A stretch of DNA of 64,000 nucleotides. Origin: Pyxicephalus adspersus (lineage: Eukaryota; Chordata; Amphibia; Anura; Pyxicephalidae). A model generated the notes under the pieces. The model was given only the letters and a program-made list of their open reading frames with translations. It did no database searches and had not been told where the DNA came from. Both the position numbers and the translations under genes were made by a program. Positions 11,308 through 23,034 of the stretch are shown here, in pieces. Position 1 is the first letter of the stretch. Each line of letters starts with the position of its first letter. Where the stretch lies: the NCBI RefSeq assembly GCF_032062135.1, contig NC_092860.1, positions 2,231,611 to 2,295,610 on the forward strand, given 5' to 3'.

Positions 11308-11528
11308 GACCTGATATATTAAAGCTCTCCAAGGCTGGAGAGGATACACATTCATCAGTGAAGTTGGGGGATCCAGCAAACCTGGAATGGATCTGGTCCA
11401 GGACTGAAAACATTTTCTACAAAACAGCAAATGACTAAAGAAATCCATTCCAGGTTTGCTGGATTCCCCAACTTCACTGATGAATGTGTATTCTCTCCAG
11501 CTTGGAGAGTTTTAATAAATCAGACCCT
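11308..11528. mobile_element. Palindromic MITE (TGATTTATTAAAGCT family), copy 1
   Basis: The left end GACCTGATATATTAAAGCT and the right end TTTTAATAAATCAGACCC are inverse. The inverted arms continue through CTCCA, GGATACACATTCATCAGTGA and GATCCAGCAAACCTGGAATG on the left and their complements on the right, about 90 bases each. A central segment carries TCTGGTCCAGGACTG. Similar copies are at 57842 (complete), 43988 and 62428 (halves). The open frame 11431-11613 is a by-product. Confidence 0.85.
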
Positions 11529-14019
11529 TTGTCCGAAAAATTGGAGACATAGTATTTATTCTTCATTTTGCTGTATCTTGAAACCTTTTAAATTTCAGGT
11601 TCTTACTGTGTGAACATTGCACAGGCTTTAAAGGGCAAATAACCACATTGTCCCTAGAATGTGAAAGAGAGAGAGAGAGATTCCGTTAGACCAGCTCTCC
11701 CCTGCATACACACAGGCAAAGCACAAAGTTCCCACTAATCAGGGCCAATAAAGCTTAATATGTTTAAGAAACCCCCCTTGGCATGAGCCAGATGTCAAAG
11801 CTTTTTTTGAGAAAAGAGTAGAGCTTTCCATCTTTTCCCTTGCCTTTTTTTGAATTTTACTTAGTAGCTAATGTGATTTAGAATGTAGTAAAGTCCTTCG
11901 ATGTAGTAAAATATAAAATAAAATAAAACTTCAGTAAAAGTAAAATTAATTATTTTAAAATTACCAATTTGCATCTAGTTACTTTTCACCTTTGCTATTT
12001 TTAGTCTGATCTATAAAATGTATTACTTATCTATCAAACAATTTTATGTTGTTTCACAACAAATGTAATCAAACCTTTAAATATTACTGTGTATTTATTA
12101 TTTTAAAAGCCAGTAGAATGAAAGTAGGGGACTTTTACTTCACTTTTCATACTTTTATCCTAATTATTTTTGTACACAACTGCTTTGTCTTCATACTCGG
12201 ATAATGTGGGGAAGCATTTGTTTGGCATTTTGTCTATGGTGGAAGTAGCAATAAATTTTTGTTAATTTGGAGTTTAAGGACTTCAATGCTTTATGCTTTA
12301 TTTTATGAGACTACTGTGTAGGTAACGGCAGATGGAACTGCTTGAAAATATATCTTTCTGACTGCAGTGTCTCTTTAATTAATGCAAATTAAATCTTGGG
12401 TAACCTCAGGGATAAATGTGAGTTTGCATACAGATTATTAGATACATGTAGTGTTTTCCATTAGAGGGCATATTACAGGTCACTACAGTTATAGAGAAAG
12501 CACATACGCTCCACTGCATCAGTAATTAATCTTCCTGAACCAGCTAAGCTGTGATATGCCTAGAATTCTGTACTGTGAAGAGAAGGGTTTAGGATCTCTT
12601 TTTATTTAATGTATAAGGACATTTATTTAGGGTATTATTTTTCATACACAAGCCTTTAGTTGTACATTAATGGTGTATACAAACTTGCTGATTAATAAGT
12701 ATTTCCAGTAAAGGGAATGGGCTAAAGAACATCTTACTCATCATGATATAATAATATATTGAATTTTAATGCCTGCTGTCAGCTTATGTTAGTATTTTAG
12801 CTACTTTGTTCTACTAGCTTTGTTTTTATTAATGAGTTCACCAATATTGATCTTTTTGGTGGAAAAGACCAGGTCTTGCCTCCAAAAAATACACCAAACC
12901 AATAATGTAGGTCCCTATCCCATTAGAGAGCTTGAAATCTTAGTTGGGCAATTATTGTTGGGCAAATATAGATAGAATTCTAATAATCTATCTCCAGGTT
13001 CTATCTCTGTATTCTCCACAGGGCAAAGTGAAAGGTGGGGGGTGGGGAGCCGGGCTAATAGGGGACTGGGGAGAACACTGTATCCATGCGGATATGGGAT
13101 GATTTACAAGCTCCAATAAGACCAGAGCTGCTGCAGATATCCTGCAGATTACATTCCCAAAGATGTCTATGGGGACCCATTCATTTATCTTGGGAGTAAG
13201 ATGTATCACATCTGCTGCAGTTCTCTAATGAAAGCACATTGGGAAGTATAAATATGTGAAGAAGAGGTTTGGCTACTTTAGGTTAAGGAAGGGAGGCCAA
13301 TTTATGACCCATAGCATGAGAGCTATCTCATTATGTGCTCTATTCACATTTCCTAAAACTTTGGTTCCAATTTTAAGGGTGAGGGGCTTAGTGCTCATCT
13401 CCCGGGTGATGTTACACGAGTGCATGTGAAGCCTTTACCCTGCTTAGCCTAGATGGCTGCCCTTTATGTTTGGTTTTAGAAATGGGAGGTAAATCCTTGG
13501 GCATCACCAGCTTACATGCCACTGTTAATGTTGGAGCGGCTTGATGCGCACCATTTTACAGTCTAGACAGCTTAGAATTTTGCAGTAGACAGGCTTTAAA
13601 ATCTTTAGTCTGTTGGGTGCAGTTCTTTACTTTTTCTTATTTAAGGAAGTTTGATTTAAAGTCACGTCTAACTTTTTGGACCAGGTTGAATGCAGAGGTG
13701 CAGAGTGTGTATCTATGCCTTTCCCTCCATCCTGGCAATTTCTGAACTTTAATGGAAAGACCAAAGGAACAGAGGGCTAAATCTGCTTTGGCCTTCTAGA
13801 ATTCTGTCTTTGACCTCAATCGATGCATCATATCATATGTCCATCAGTGAACTCCAAGAACATTTCCTAAAAAATCTCCTTTATAAAAAATAACGACCAA
13901 TCGCAATTAGAACAGATTAGCAGTGCAAGCATTGCCTATACTTTACCCTTCCTACTTCTATCCATATATAACATGGAAAATACATTAATGCTTGAGTAAT
14001 TCATTCAGCAAGGATTACA
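11529..14019. other. No gene seen; possible very old LINE at 13000-13900
   Basis: A short (GA)n tract lies at about 11668. The stretch 11700-12960 is AT-rich and unique-looking. From 13000 to 13900 the composition is more balanced and some translated pieces (for example DPFIYLG) loosely recall LINE reverse-transcriptase flanks. No catalytic motif is visible, so I do not call it. Confidence 0.35.
12376..12389. promoter_or_regulatory. Overlapping homeodomain and POU octamer motifs
   Basis: TAATTA at 12376-12381 directly overlaps a perfect octamer ATGCAAAT at 12382-12389 (the run is TAATTAATGCAAATTAAA). This composite is typical of POU/homeodomain binding sites. In AT-rich DNA it can occur by chance. 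Confidence 0.25.
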
Positions 14020-14580
14020 ACTCTGCAGCTGTTTCTAGACTGCATTTGTAGACACAAGTATGATGTTTGTCGCACTGTCGTAAAATATTGAATTTAATCA
14101 TCTTCACTTCGTTTATGGACAAGAGGAGAAACATTCCTTCCCTCTCCTGCTTTAAGAGGACAGATGGTGGCAGGCAATACAGCTAAATAATTAATATGTC
14201 ATAAATAAGCCACAATGTAATCAGAGTGCCTACAGAACTCAGTGCAGTGTCAACACCATGCAGCATTTGCAAAGCAGACTTGTTTAATTGCTTGTCTCGG
14301 TCTACTGTATGTTTTTCACAGCGGAATGAGGCAAGATGACTTGAAAAGCATTGCATGACTTAGTAGAAGCAGAGATTAATGCATGCGGTTAAACCACCTT
14401 TCATATCTTTAAAACGAATCATTATTTATAGAAATCAATTAGTCCTCTGTTTCTGTTATTTTATTAGGAACTGCTGCTCAGTTTCATGGCATGCTCCCTG
14501 GCGGCTGATAAATGGCTGACATCCAAAATATGCATTTTTAAAGAATGTAAAGATGCCAATAATAAAAATGATTTAAGACT
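14020..14580. promoter_or_regulatory. Candidate conserved non-coding block
   Basis: A repeat-free block with even base composition, homeodomain-like AATAATTAATATG near 14188 and no decay signature of transposons. It contrasts with its flanks. Only cross-species alignment could confirm conservation. Confidence 0.2.
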
Positions 14581-16069
14581 ATATTTTTTGTAATACAGTA
14601 TTTATATGATTCTAACTATTAAAGGAGATTTTAAATTTACTGCAGCTAAAGGGAAGACTCTTGTAAATTGGCAACTTTCCACCAAATGAATTGAGCTGTT
14701 ATAGATTTATGCAATACAGATACATTCAAAGTAGCGGCTTTGTTTAAAAATATGAATACTACCACGGGCATGTATAGGAAAATTAAAAACAACACCATAA
14801 TACTTAATACCTAGGACAGGTACTGAGCCACAGGTGTAGCTGTGTTTCAAACTTACCTGGTGAACTGGTAGATGGATTAAAGTTAAAACAAACTTACACA
14901 GTATAGCCCCATCTATTCAAAATGTTATTGAACATTAGAACATCAGTCAGGTTTTATTGCTGCTAATGTGCTTGTTAAGGGGATTTCCTTTGAGCGATAT
15001 TTAAAGGGAATTATCTGCAATGGCTTATAAAGTAACTTTACTAGAGTTGGGGTGAATTAGAAAGTTAGTCGGTTAAGTTCTGCTTTCAGTTGACTTGTTT
15101 GGCAGGAATACCCCCTTACCTTAAATGATCTTCGTTTTGATAATGTTAGGACTCTCTAATTCGTTCTTGCCAGCTCTTTAAATATCTAAGGTCATATAAC
15201 TAATGGCACAGAAGATAAAACTTGCAGAGCACGATAGATCAGAGCATGTATTACAACTCCCTTTTGGTGTGAGCCATGAAAGCAGAATACGGATCACTCT
15301 AAAAAAAGGCCAGGGCAACAAAACGCGTTGGAGGTAGTCTTTCATCACTTCAAGGTTCCCAGTCTTCTTTCAACCGGCTGCTACATTTTCATCGGCTGGA
15401 GTTTTTCCTATTTCTGTCTTGTATAGTATCTCCATTGCTGTGTAAGAAAGTGGTTCTCTAGCCATGTTTTTGCGACTCGCTGTAATAGTGAGTTGTATTA
15501 TCTGGTTTATGTTCCAATGAAGTCATTACTTTGTTAGTACATACTTTTGTTTTACTTTTTTGAATGTTGTGCTCATTTTTTTTCTTCTAGATTTTACCTA
15601 CTATCTGTCATGGACAAAGTGTTCCCAAGTGTTAACACAAATAGTAGTATGGATTTGCAGGTTATTTTGTCTTTTCTCACTCTACCTGAAAAAAAAAAGT
15701 TTTAACATTCCCTTTCTGGCCTTGCTCAACATTTATCAATGCAATCGAAAGATAAAGCTGGAAGAGCAGTGTTTCTTTATATCTAGGTTAGCTAATGAAT
15801 CCCATAGAGATTCAGTATGATAGCTATAACTGTGGGAATCTTGAAATTTCCCACAGTTCCTTTTTCATTCAACAGTAAACATGCAAACAGTAAGAAAAGA
15901 AAAAGAAAATCAATGAATAGTTTGGATCATATTTTGTATTATTGTCTGCCTTAACCCCAACCTCTACACCCCACCCCCCTTATCCGTACCTAGGATATAT
16001 TTGCTTTATGGGTATTGCTCTCTTCACACTTACTTTCAAGAGGCTTAATTCCCCTAACAAATGATCATA
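14581..16069. other. No gene seen
   Basis: AT-rich. A CAACAAAACGCGTTGGAG segment near 15317 resembles the end of the hammerhead-like motif but lacks the CTGANGA box. The open frame 15560-15820 resembles no known family. Confidence 0.4.
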
Positions 16070-16306
16070 CTTGGTTAATGAGCTCAGACACTTACATTGC
16101 CATATTGCTTTTTTACAAGGTGAACATGACATCATAGTAAATCATCAGACCCTAAAGATGTCTAGAGGTGTCAGTATTGTTCTTTTCAAAGACCTTCTGT
16201 GGACTCCATACGTTCTGATCACGATATCTAATGGTTAAAGGGTATATACTGTCTCAGTTGTACACCTTTGTGACAATTTACTCTCTTAGTACCAATCCGA
16301 TCTTTT

Positions 16307-17742
16307 TTTGTTTGAATATTTTTATTGAATTTTCAAGAATATACAAAAAAACACAAAAATAACATAAACTATAACACCAAAAGGAAAAAAGAAGAGACAT
16401 AAGAACTGAAAACACAACCTAACTAATCAGTGAAATAGAGAAAAGAAGGTACATTAGTCTGACAATATCATAAAAATTTACAGTATATTATAATCGAAAA
16501 AGTCTACGGTCAATGCCAGAGGCTGTGTAATGATCTAGCCAAGGAGTCCAGATCTTATAGAAAATTTGCATAGAATCATTAGCAGCTGCAGACATTTTTT
16601 CCAATACCATAGTATCAGCTAAACGAGACAAAACTGCTTGAAAACTTAAGGAAGGCTTCTGCCATGCAGCTGCAATCACTTGCCGCGTAGCTAATAAGAT
16701 AAAAGAAAGCAATTTTCGCTGAGCCTTAGAAAGGGTAGGACTCATATGGTGGAGCAACGCTAGCCATGGGTCTCTTTTAATAGAGAGATGTAGAACTGAT
16801 CGTATATAATTGAAGATTCTAATCCAAAACTTTCGAACCACTGGGCAGTCCCACCAGATATGGCGAAACGTACCAAGATCTCGACAACCACGGAAACAAC
16901 TCGAATTTCTCCCCATAGTAAATTTCGCTACCCTATCAGGTGTGAAATACCAACGAAACATTACTTTATAGGCATTCTCTTGCATTATCACATTTGGGGA
17001 ACAAGTAGCTATATGCTGCCATATCTTAGTCCATTCTCCATCTTCTAACCTTAAACCAAAATCCGTTTCCCATCTTTCTACATAAGAAAGAGGGCGAGTA
17101 TCCATATTGAGTAAGGAACTGTAAAGCATAGAAATTAACCCTGCAGAGTTGGAGTTCCTGTAGCAACAAGCTTCAAAGCTGGTAAGCTTTAAAGGCGAAT
17201 CCTTCGTTTGTGACAATAAACTTGTGAGAAAATGTTTAATTTGAATGTATCTGAAAAATTAGTTTGAAGGTAACTTCCAATTTTCCTGCAAATAATTAAA
17301 TGATTTGATCCCAGATATCGTAAACATATCATATGCATATCGGATGGGTTTCAGAGCCCACCATCTGAAAGCTATTGGATTTTCATACGCTGGTGGAAAG
17401 ATGGAACAATTTATTATGCCAAGGAGTGGTGAATGGGGTGACATCAACCCAGCCCGTTGTTTAACTCTATCCCAAACACCCAATGCATATGACAACGTAG
17501 GATCTGATACTAATGGGCGTTTTGATATAGGCAACCACAAAAGATTACATAATTCCACCTTAGGTAACTCAACTGCATATAATTGTGCCCAAATTGGGGG
17601 ATCTACGAGATGATGAAGGCCTACTAACGGAGCTAATTGGGCAGCTTGGAAATATTTGCTAAGGTTGGGGACTGAAAGGCCCCCTTGTAATTTATGGCGA
17701 TATAATGTTCTCAACTGCACCCTTGGTTTTCCCGGGTACCAG
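16307..17742 (-). pseudogene. Younger 5'-truncated L1-type LINE, ORF2 C-terminus
   Basis: The minus strand carries the last part of an L1-type ORF2 in two open pieces. 17259-17720 includes QGGLSVPNLSKYFQAAQLAP. 16488-17216 includes the C-terminal Cys/His region with CFRGCRDLGTFRHIWWDCP and an ATRQVIAAAW helix. A short 3' UTR ends in a T-run (poly-A on its own strand) at 16303-16309, preceded by an AATAAA-like signal. The direct repeat CCAATCCGATCTTTT occurs at 16292-16306 and 17743-17757, a 15-base target-site duplication that fixes both ends. The element is 5' truncated, as is usual for L1. The long open pieces suggest a fairly recent insertion; it landed in the older L1 of opposite strand. 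Confidence 0.93.
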
Positions 17743-18236
17743 CCAATCCGATCTTTTAATCTTTTCTGGACATGGTTAATGATTTTTCCAAAGGCTTTCT
17801 ACTTATAGGAGGTGACTTGAATTCATCATTGGTCCAGACTCACGATATCTCCAAGAGTATGCCATGTTTCTCCTTCTTGAAAACCACAAAACACTTTGTG
17901 ATACTTGCATTATCTGCTCTTCTCTGGTATGCCTTCTGATCCAGATGATCTCTTGGAGCACTTCACCAATCGCGGCAGATAAACTCCGACAAGGCATTAC
18001 TACAACTGCCTCTAGTAAAACTCCTGGGCCTAATGGCCTTTCACTATAGGGTGCTTAAAGCGATACTACAAGGCTCCAACTTTTCTTTCGATGCCTTATC
18101 GGCCTACATGATTATTCTTTTGAAGCCTTAGAAAGACCCACATTCTTGCTCCAATTTTAAGCCTATTTGCTTGCTGAAAAAATCCGCTGATGCAGAAAAA
18201 ACATTTGGTAGAGTTTCCTTAAAAGTATTCTTCAAC

Positions 18237-18350
18237 CTTTTTATATGGATGCTGAACCTTTGACTTTGTTATAAGTGAGTTAAAAAATGTTTTCTTTTAA
18301 TTGTTTGTTTTTTTTTTCATTTCAATTTTGTCAACTGAAAAAATAAGATA
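18237..18350. mobile_element. 114-base retro-insertion with 16-bp target duplication
   Basis: AAAAGTATTCTTCAAC occurs at 18221-18236 and 18351-18366. Between them is a T-rich 114-base segment that interrupts the RT reading frame of the old L1 exactly (…SLKVFF then resumes). The length and exactness of the duplication indicate target-primed reverse transcription. I do not recognise the inserted sequence. Confidence 0.8.
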
Positions 18351-18839
18351 AAAAGTATTCTTCAACATATTGGTGTTCTCATCTGTTTGTTCTCATGGAT
18401 GTCAGCTTTATATTCACACCCTACTGCCCACGTCAAAGTTAACAGTGTTCTCTCCCACACTTTTTCTCTAACCAATGGGACAAAGCATGGTTGTCCCCTC
18501 TCACCTCTACTGTTCGTTCTCATTTTAGAGCCCCTACTTTAGAGAATTTGCTCTAATATTGATATAAATGGTATCTCCAGTGGTAAAACCGAACATAAGA
18601 TAGCTACATACGCAGATGGCTTGCTCTTCTACATCAATATCCCCTGAATAATCTCCTACATAAGCTTAAGATTTTGGGGTAACTAATAAATTATAAAATT
18701 ATTCTCCTAAAACTTTAGCTTAATTTGCACACTCTTAGTCTTCCAAAGGATAATGGTGCTATGGTGTTTCTGGATCCTTCTAGTATAGTACAAATCAATA
18801 TCAACCCGTTAGTTCTCAATTGTGCCTAACCCCCAGGTC

Positions 18840-19089
18840 AATAGGTAGGTCTAATATTAGTAGCAAGTGGAAAGAAGGGGTTTACAGTGGAAAACATTTG
18901 TTGACATCTGTTCTCTGTTTCCAATCAGCTAACATAGTGCTAAAAGCAAGCATAATACATCATTTGTAAAAATTTAACACAATCTGTCTTTTGTAAAATA
19001 AATGTCCATTAAGGGATATTGAGTCCTGTGAGTTTCAGTCAAGAGATCCGGCCACGTTTCGCAGATAGGGTATTATGCTTCTTCAGGGG
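18840..19089 (-). mobile_element. PLE-like terminal unit
   Basis: The motif at 19050-19089, read on the minus strand, is CCCCTGAAGA, A, a long AT-rich hairpin segment ending CTGC, then GAAA, CGTGGCC. AT-rich sequence with ATTTATTTTACAAAAG follows, as in the other units. The second stem is longer than in the other copies. Confidence 0.5.
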
Positions 19090-21034
19090 AGGTTTCTATT
19101 CACCAAGTCTCATGAATCCCAACACGTGTGGTACTTGACTGGCATGAGGCTAAAATATATACCTCAATGGTAAAATAAAAACCACCTAGAACATGAACTC
19201 AGTAGAGGGCTGTCTATGAGAGCATCTTCCATGTATATCGGGGTATTGGAGCTCTTCTATGTGTGTGTGAATAACAGCTATTATTCATTGACTGTTCCAC
19301 TCACACATTATTTACCGAATTCTGCATAATTCATACAATAGACTTAAGCCCTTTGTTACATAAATGAGGTTTCTGAAAATCTGGAAAAATTCAACAAGGT
19401 GCAGTTATGTTTAAAAATAACTTTTACAACTATAAAAGTTTAGTTGTACTGTTGTTCTGAAAACCCGGCTCAGACGAAAGCGACCCAAAGAAAAATATCT
19501 AGAAGCTGAAATAGGCGTTTTATCTTGTATCCATCTGACCTTTTAGAACAAAGTACGATTACAGGAATTGCTGTAAAAAGGCTGTAAAACCTGTTGGTGA
19601 CTTTCTGTAAGTTTCTGACTATTGCTGTAAACGTATGACACTTGAAATGTCATCGAAGAAAATTTTAACAGTCAAAAATACATTGTAATCATTTCTATGC
19701 CTCCGTTTTCTTTACGAGCTGGTGAAAGTTAAAACTTCTAAAATAAATACCACATAAAGAACTTTACCTTTATGAGTACCACAGCATTTTCTGGTTTTAG
19801 ATCAGAGCAGTGAAAAAAATCATAGAACTTAGACAGTTCTATGTTTTTTTTCTTTGATGTGTGACTTTTAAGTTATTTTCCTTTATTTCCTGCACATGAA
19901 ATTCAATAGAATGGGTTCCCCACGTTTTTTTATTTCCTTAGATGACAATTCTAAACACGGTGTAAGAAGGTGAAACCTAAACGGCTAAACTTTACAGAGG
20001 TAACTTGCAAGGTATCAGTAACAATTTAATGAAAAGAGGATTTCTTAACATCCTCTCATTACATTATCTTCAGATATTTTTACACCATTGTTGAAAAAAA
20101 TCCTATTTTCTCATATTAAAGAGAAGTAAATGTGATTGTGCATTACATCTGAGCCACACATCTATATTTATGAAGTTCCACTTTCCGGACATAGTTCATG
20201 CAGATTTTTAAACACAATGAAAGGTCCCCTTTAAATACTTTCTAGTCTTATATTAGTTTATTGATCCAGCCCTAAGGTTGTAAACCCGATTTTTTTAATG
20301 GCAAATTGGCATAAACACAGATTTTTAGGTAAATTACACTAGATAAATTCCTATATATTTGCCCAGAGTTCATATTTCCTAAATTCAGATCTGACATTTG
20401 TACCCTTGCCTAAAAGCTAGTACGCAGACATCAAAAATCAACAAATTAAACTCTGTATTTGCTGTGATGTGTTGCAGTCTAAACTTTTCCAAACAATCAT
20501 ATTATACTTAAGCGTTAGGATAATGAAATAATTGCTGACATTGTAGACAGTATGATAAATACTGACAGTGCTCCTTAGCATATTGACGTACTCTTCAACA
20601 AAGCCAAAACAGTTTGTGTCTCCTAGCTGGAAGTTGATCGCATGCCAAGACCTAAATATGGGAAGACGATTGTATCTGAGCCACAGAAAGTAGCCTGTTA
20701 AACGTTGTATAAGGAAAATATTTGATTATACTGAAATATAACATAGTATGCGTCTGAAAAATTGTTTCCAGGAAAGATACACATTAAATCTCTCGTTTGA
20801 CTTGGGCCTCTTCTAATAACACCATAGAGTAAAACGCACCACCCACTACCCCTTAGTACAACAATGTAACTGTGGACCCCATGGAAAATTACCAGAACCC
20901 TGATGCAAAATTCCATTTCACTTAGTTTTACTGGAATGCCTTTGCCTCATCTACTGAATTTAGAACTTTCCAGAACTCCATAGGTTGTCTAATTTCTATT
21001 GTCTTTGTCTTTGTCTGCAACTTCACTCTGATTT
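19090..21034. other. No gene seen
   Basis: AT-rich, unique-looking. The minus-strand open frame 20698-20916 is not recognisable as a protein. Confidence 0.45.
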
Positions 21035-21640
21035 GGGCACCAATCACAACCGCACAAAACCCCAGCTACTCCCAGAGGTTGGAACTCAAGTCGCGCAACT
21101 TGGACTCGAGTCTGACCTAAGTCGCCTAATAAACTACTTGCGACTCGACTTGGGGGTTTTGTCCAGCGACTTGCAACTCGACTTGCGACTTGACTTCCGG
21201 CTTTCTCTGCTGACAGCCGAAGGGGGCCGGGAGGAAGGCAGTGAAGCTTCTGTAACACCGCCTTCCTCCCCACCCCCTTCAGCTGTCAGAAGAGAAAGCC
21301 GTGGACTTAGAATGCAAGGAAGGTGAGGAGGAAGACAGTGAGTCTTTTGTAACACCGCCTTCCTTCCCCCATTCCTTGGATTCTGCGTCATCGCTCTCAG
21401 TCCGTTTAGGAATCCCTGTAATGTCAGCGGGGCTCCACAACGCATGCAGAAAGGGCATATTCGCCCCCTCTGTGTATGAGGAGTGATCTGCCTATGGAGG
21501 GCGGTCATACAAGGGGGAAAAGAGACTTGTGCAGGCTTATCTGCCCATCCGCCAGGGCGCCATATAGCAGTGGCACCCCCCTCCCCTGAAAGCTCCAAAG
21601 ACAATCAGGGGGATTCCTAGACTGGGATGGAGAGTTGGCC
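21035..21640. mobile_element. Hairpin-rich element with clustered GACTTG/GACTCG repeats
   Basis: 21087-21197 holds many copies of the hexamers GACTTG and GACTCG (and inverses), as in subterminal binding-site arrays of DNA transposons. Next, 21198-21243 pairs with 21256-21301 as a 46-base inverted repeat with a 12-base loop and few mismatches. The AGTG…TTTGTAACACCGCCTTCC portion is repeated again about 98 bases downstream. The interior is GC-rich. It is probably a non-autonomous DNA transposon or a composite of two; its ends are not fixed. The open frames here are by-products of the symmetric sequence. Confidence 0.6.
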
Positions 21641-21649
21641 CTAACAATA

Positions 21650-22084
21650 ATATAATATATTACGTCATGAAATATACAGTGCACAGAAAAATCAAGTTTA
21701 CAATGTAAAAGTGTTTACAGGGGCCACACTATTTCACAGAACACATATATTTTGATATCAGATATTATAAAGAAAAGTTCAGAGCAATACCGTATCATCA
21801 TAAATTTATAAATCATAGTATTTGTAGGATGGAAGTACATATGCATACAAATTTAACTGCAAAAGACCACATATGTTTCTAGAAATATATGTAATGATGT
21901 ATTGATATGTATGAATATATGAAGAGTAAAGCAAAGTATTACAACAAAATCTTATAGTACTTAAATCGAGTAAAAATATTGTTTGTATTGTAAGACATAT
22001 GACTATATGGCCTGATTCATAGGAATATATGGAAAGACTAGAAGTATTGGTGAAGTGACGGGTATATGTTGGAGGAAGGATTTG
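21650..22084 (-). mobile_element. Probable 3' region of the adjacent PLE
   Basis: An AT-rich non-coding stretch directly downstream (on the minus strand) of the PLE coding remnant. It has the position expected for the terminal region of that element. No hammerhead-like motif is visible in it. Confidence 0.4.
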
Positions 22085-22510
22085 TAGCTCATTTAGGCCA
22101 GGTGAGAACGTTGCATTGAGATTTACTATCCGCTTTTTTTCCAATTGCAGTAGTCTCTTATCAAGATCACCCCCCTGGGGTTTGGGTATACATGTTCAAG
22201 GCCAAAAAATTGTAAAACATTAGGATTATATTTATGTTTTGTGCCTACATGGTGGCACACTGGCATAACAATTTTCCCCATTTCAATCGAATGAAAATGT
22301 TCATAGATTCTTTTTTTTTAAAGATCTTTTTGTCTTTCCACATAATAAAATGATCCGCAGCTACATATTATGATATAAATTACTCCTTCAGTGTTACAAT
22401 CTATGTAAGAATTAGGCCTGTGATTACTCCCATTTGGTAAAGTCATCATAAGGGATTCTTTAATCCATGTGCATTGTCTACAATGCCCGCATGTGAATGT
22501 ATCTTTCATC
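22085..22510 (-). pseudogene. Penelope-like element, linker and GIY-YIG endonuclease remnant
   Basis: Read on the minus strand from 22509: a Cys pair CGHCRQC, then CNTEGVIYIIICSCG, matching the PLE linker and the start of the GIY-YIG fold (GVIY), then FYYVER in the YVG position, so the usual Gly is Glu. After one frame change come RIYEHFHSIEMG, QFFGLEHVYPNPRGGD and NLNATFSPGLNEL, the typical C-terminal order of PLE proteins. PLEs encode a reverse transcriptase joined to this nuclease, which nicks the target. The reverse transcriptase part is not present here. The frameshift and the YVE change make it inactive. The remnant shows that PLEs have been active in this lineage, which bears on the hammerhead-like units elsewhere in the window. 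Confidence 0.9.
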
Positions 22511-23034
22511 GTTGGGATGAATACATTAATATTTTTTTTGCATGTTCAATTACGAGCATCAAACCTCTTTCTTTTCTATACTTACCTTTAATAACTTTAG
22601 AAATCACCTAACCTATTGATATGGTCTACCTGTGTGCATGATCCTGTCACATGATGGTTGTATCATAAGATAAAAAAACTTTTCTAAACACTCCTTACCA
22701 AACCACAAAGAAAGCAGCATGGAGGCCAAAGAGCACCCCAAGCAGATCAAAGACAAAGATGAGAAATATAAATCAGCATTAGAAAAAAAAAATATCTCCA
22801 ACTTTGAATAACACAAATAACACCATGAATTCCATTATAACAAACAAAAAGGAATATGGCAAAACGAGTACAAACTTACAAAGAAAAGATCACCCACCAA
22901 AACATACAGAACAGACAAGAAGGACAATAATTAGAAATATAATAAAGACACCAAGAACAATGCTAAAGGAACTGCAAAGATCCACAGCATAGATTAAAAA
23001 TTAATTTAGAATAACGTTACGCTGTATATGGCAC
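22511..23034. other. A-rich segment, unassigned
   Basis: 22690-23000 is strongly A-rich on the plus strand. Its Lys-rich translations (for example MEAKEHPKQIKDKDEKYK at 22720) have no match I recognise. It may be transposon-derived. Confidence 0.35.

Larger units (their letters stand above)
16070..18700 (+). pseudogene. Old L1/Tx1-type LINE ORF2 remnant, interrupted twice
   Basis: Plus-strand translation shows scattered landmarks of an L1-type ORF2. There is an endonuclease region ending in LLIGGDLNSS (about 17805), then SSKTPGPNGLSL (about 18010-18049) before the reverse transcriptase. Next come AEKTFGRVSLKVF (about 18195), KHGCPLSPLLFVLILEPLL (about 18484) and TYADGLLFY (about 18605). The catalytic YADD is mutated to YADG, and stops and frameshifts are common. 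A minus-strand L1 (16307-17742) splits the endonuclease part and a 114-base insert (18237-18350) splits the RT. ORF2 normally encodes the endonuclease and reverse transcriptase for target-primed insertion; this copy is dead. Its outer limits are approximate. Confidence 0.85.

Noticed and set aside
13000..13960. Possible ancient LINE (pieces such as DPFIYLG)
   Set aside because: No catalytic motif, no consistent frame and no ends.
15312..15338. ACAAAACGCGTTGG segment like the end of the hammerhead-like motif
   Set aside because: No CTGANGA box precedes it and the GAAA box reads AAAA; too weak alone.
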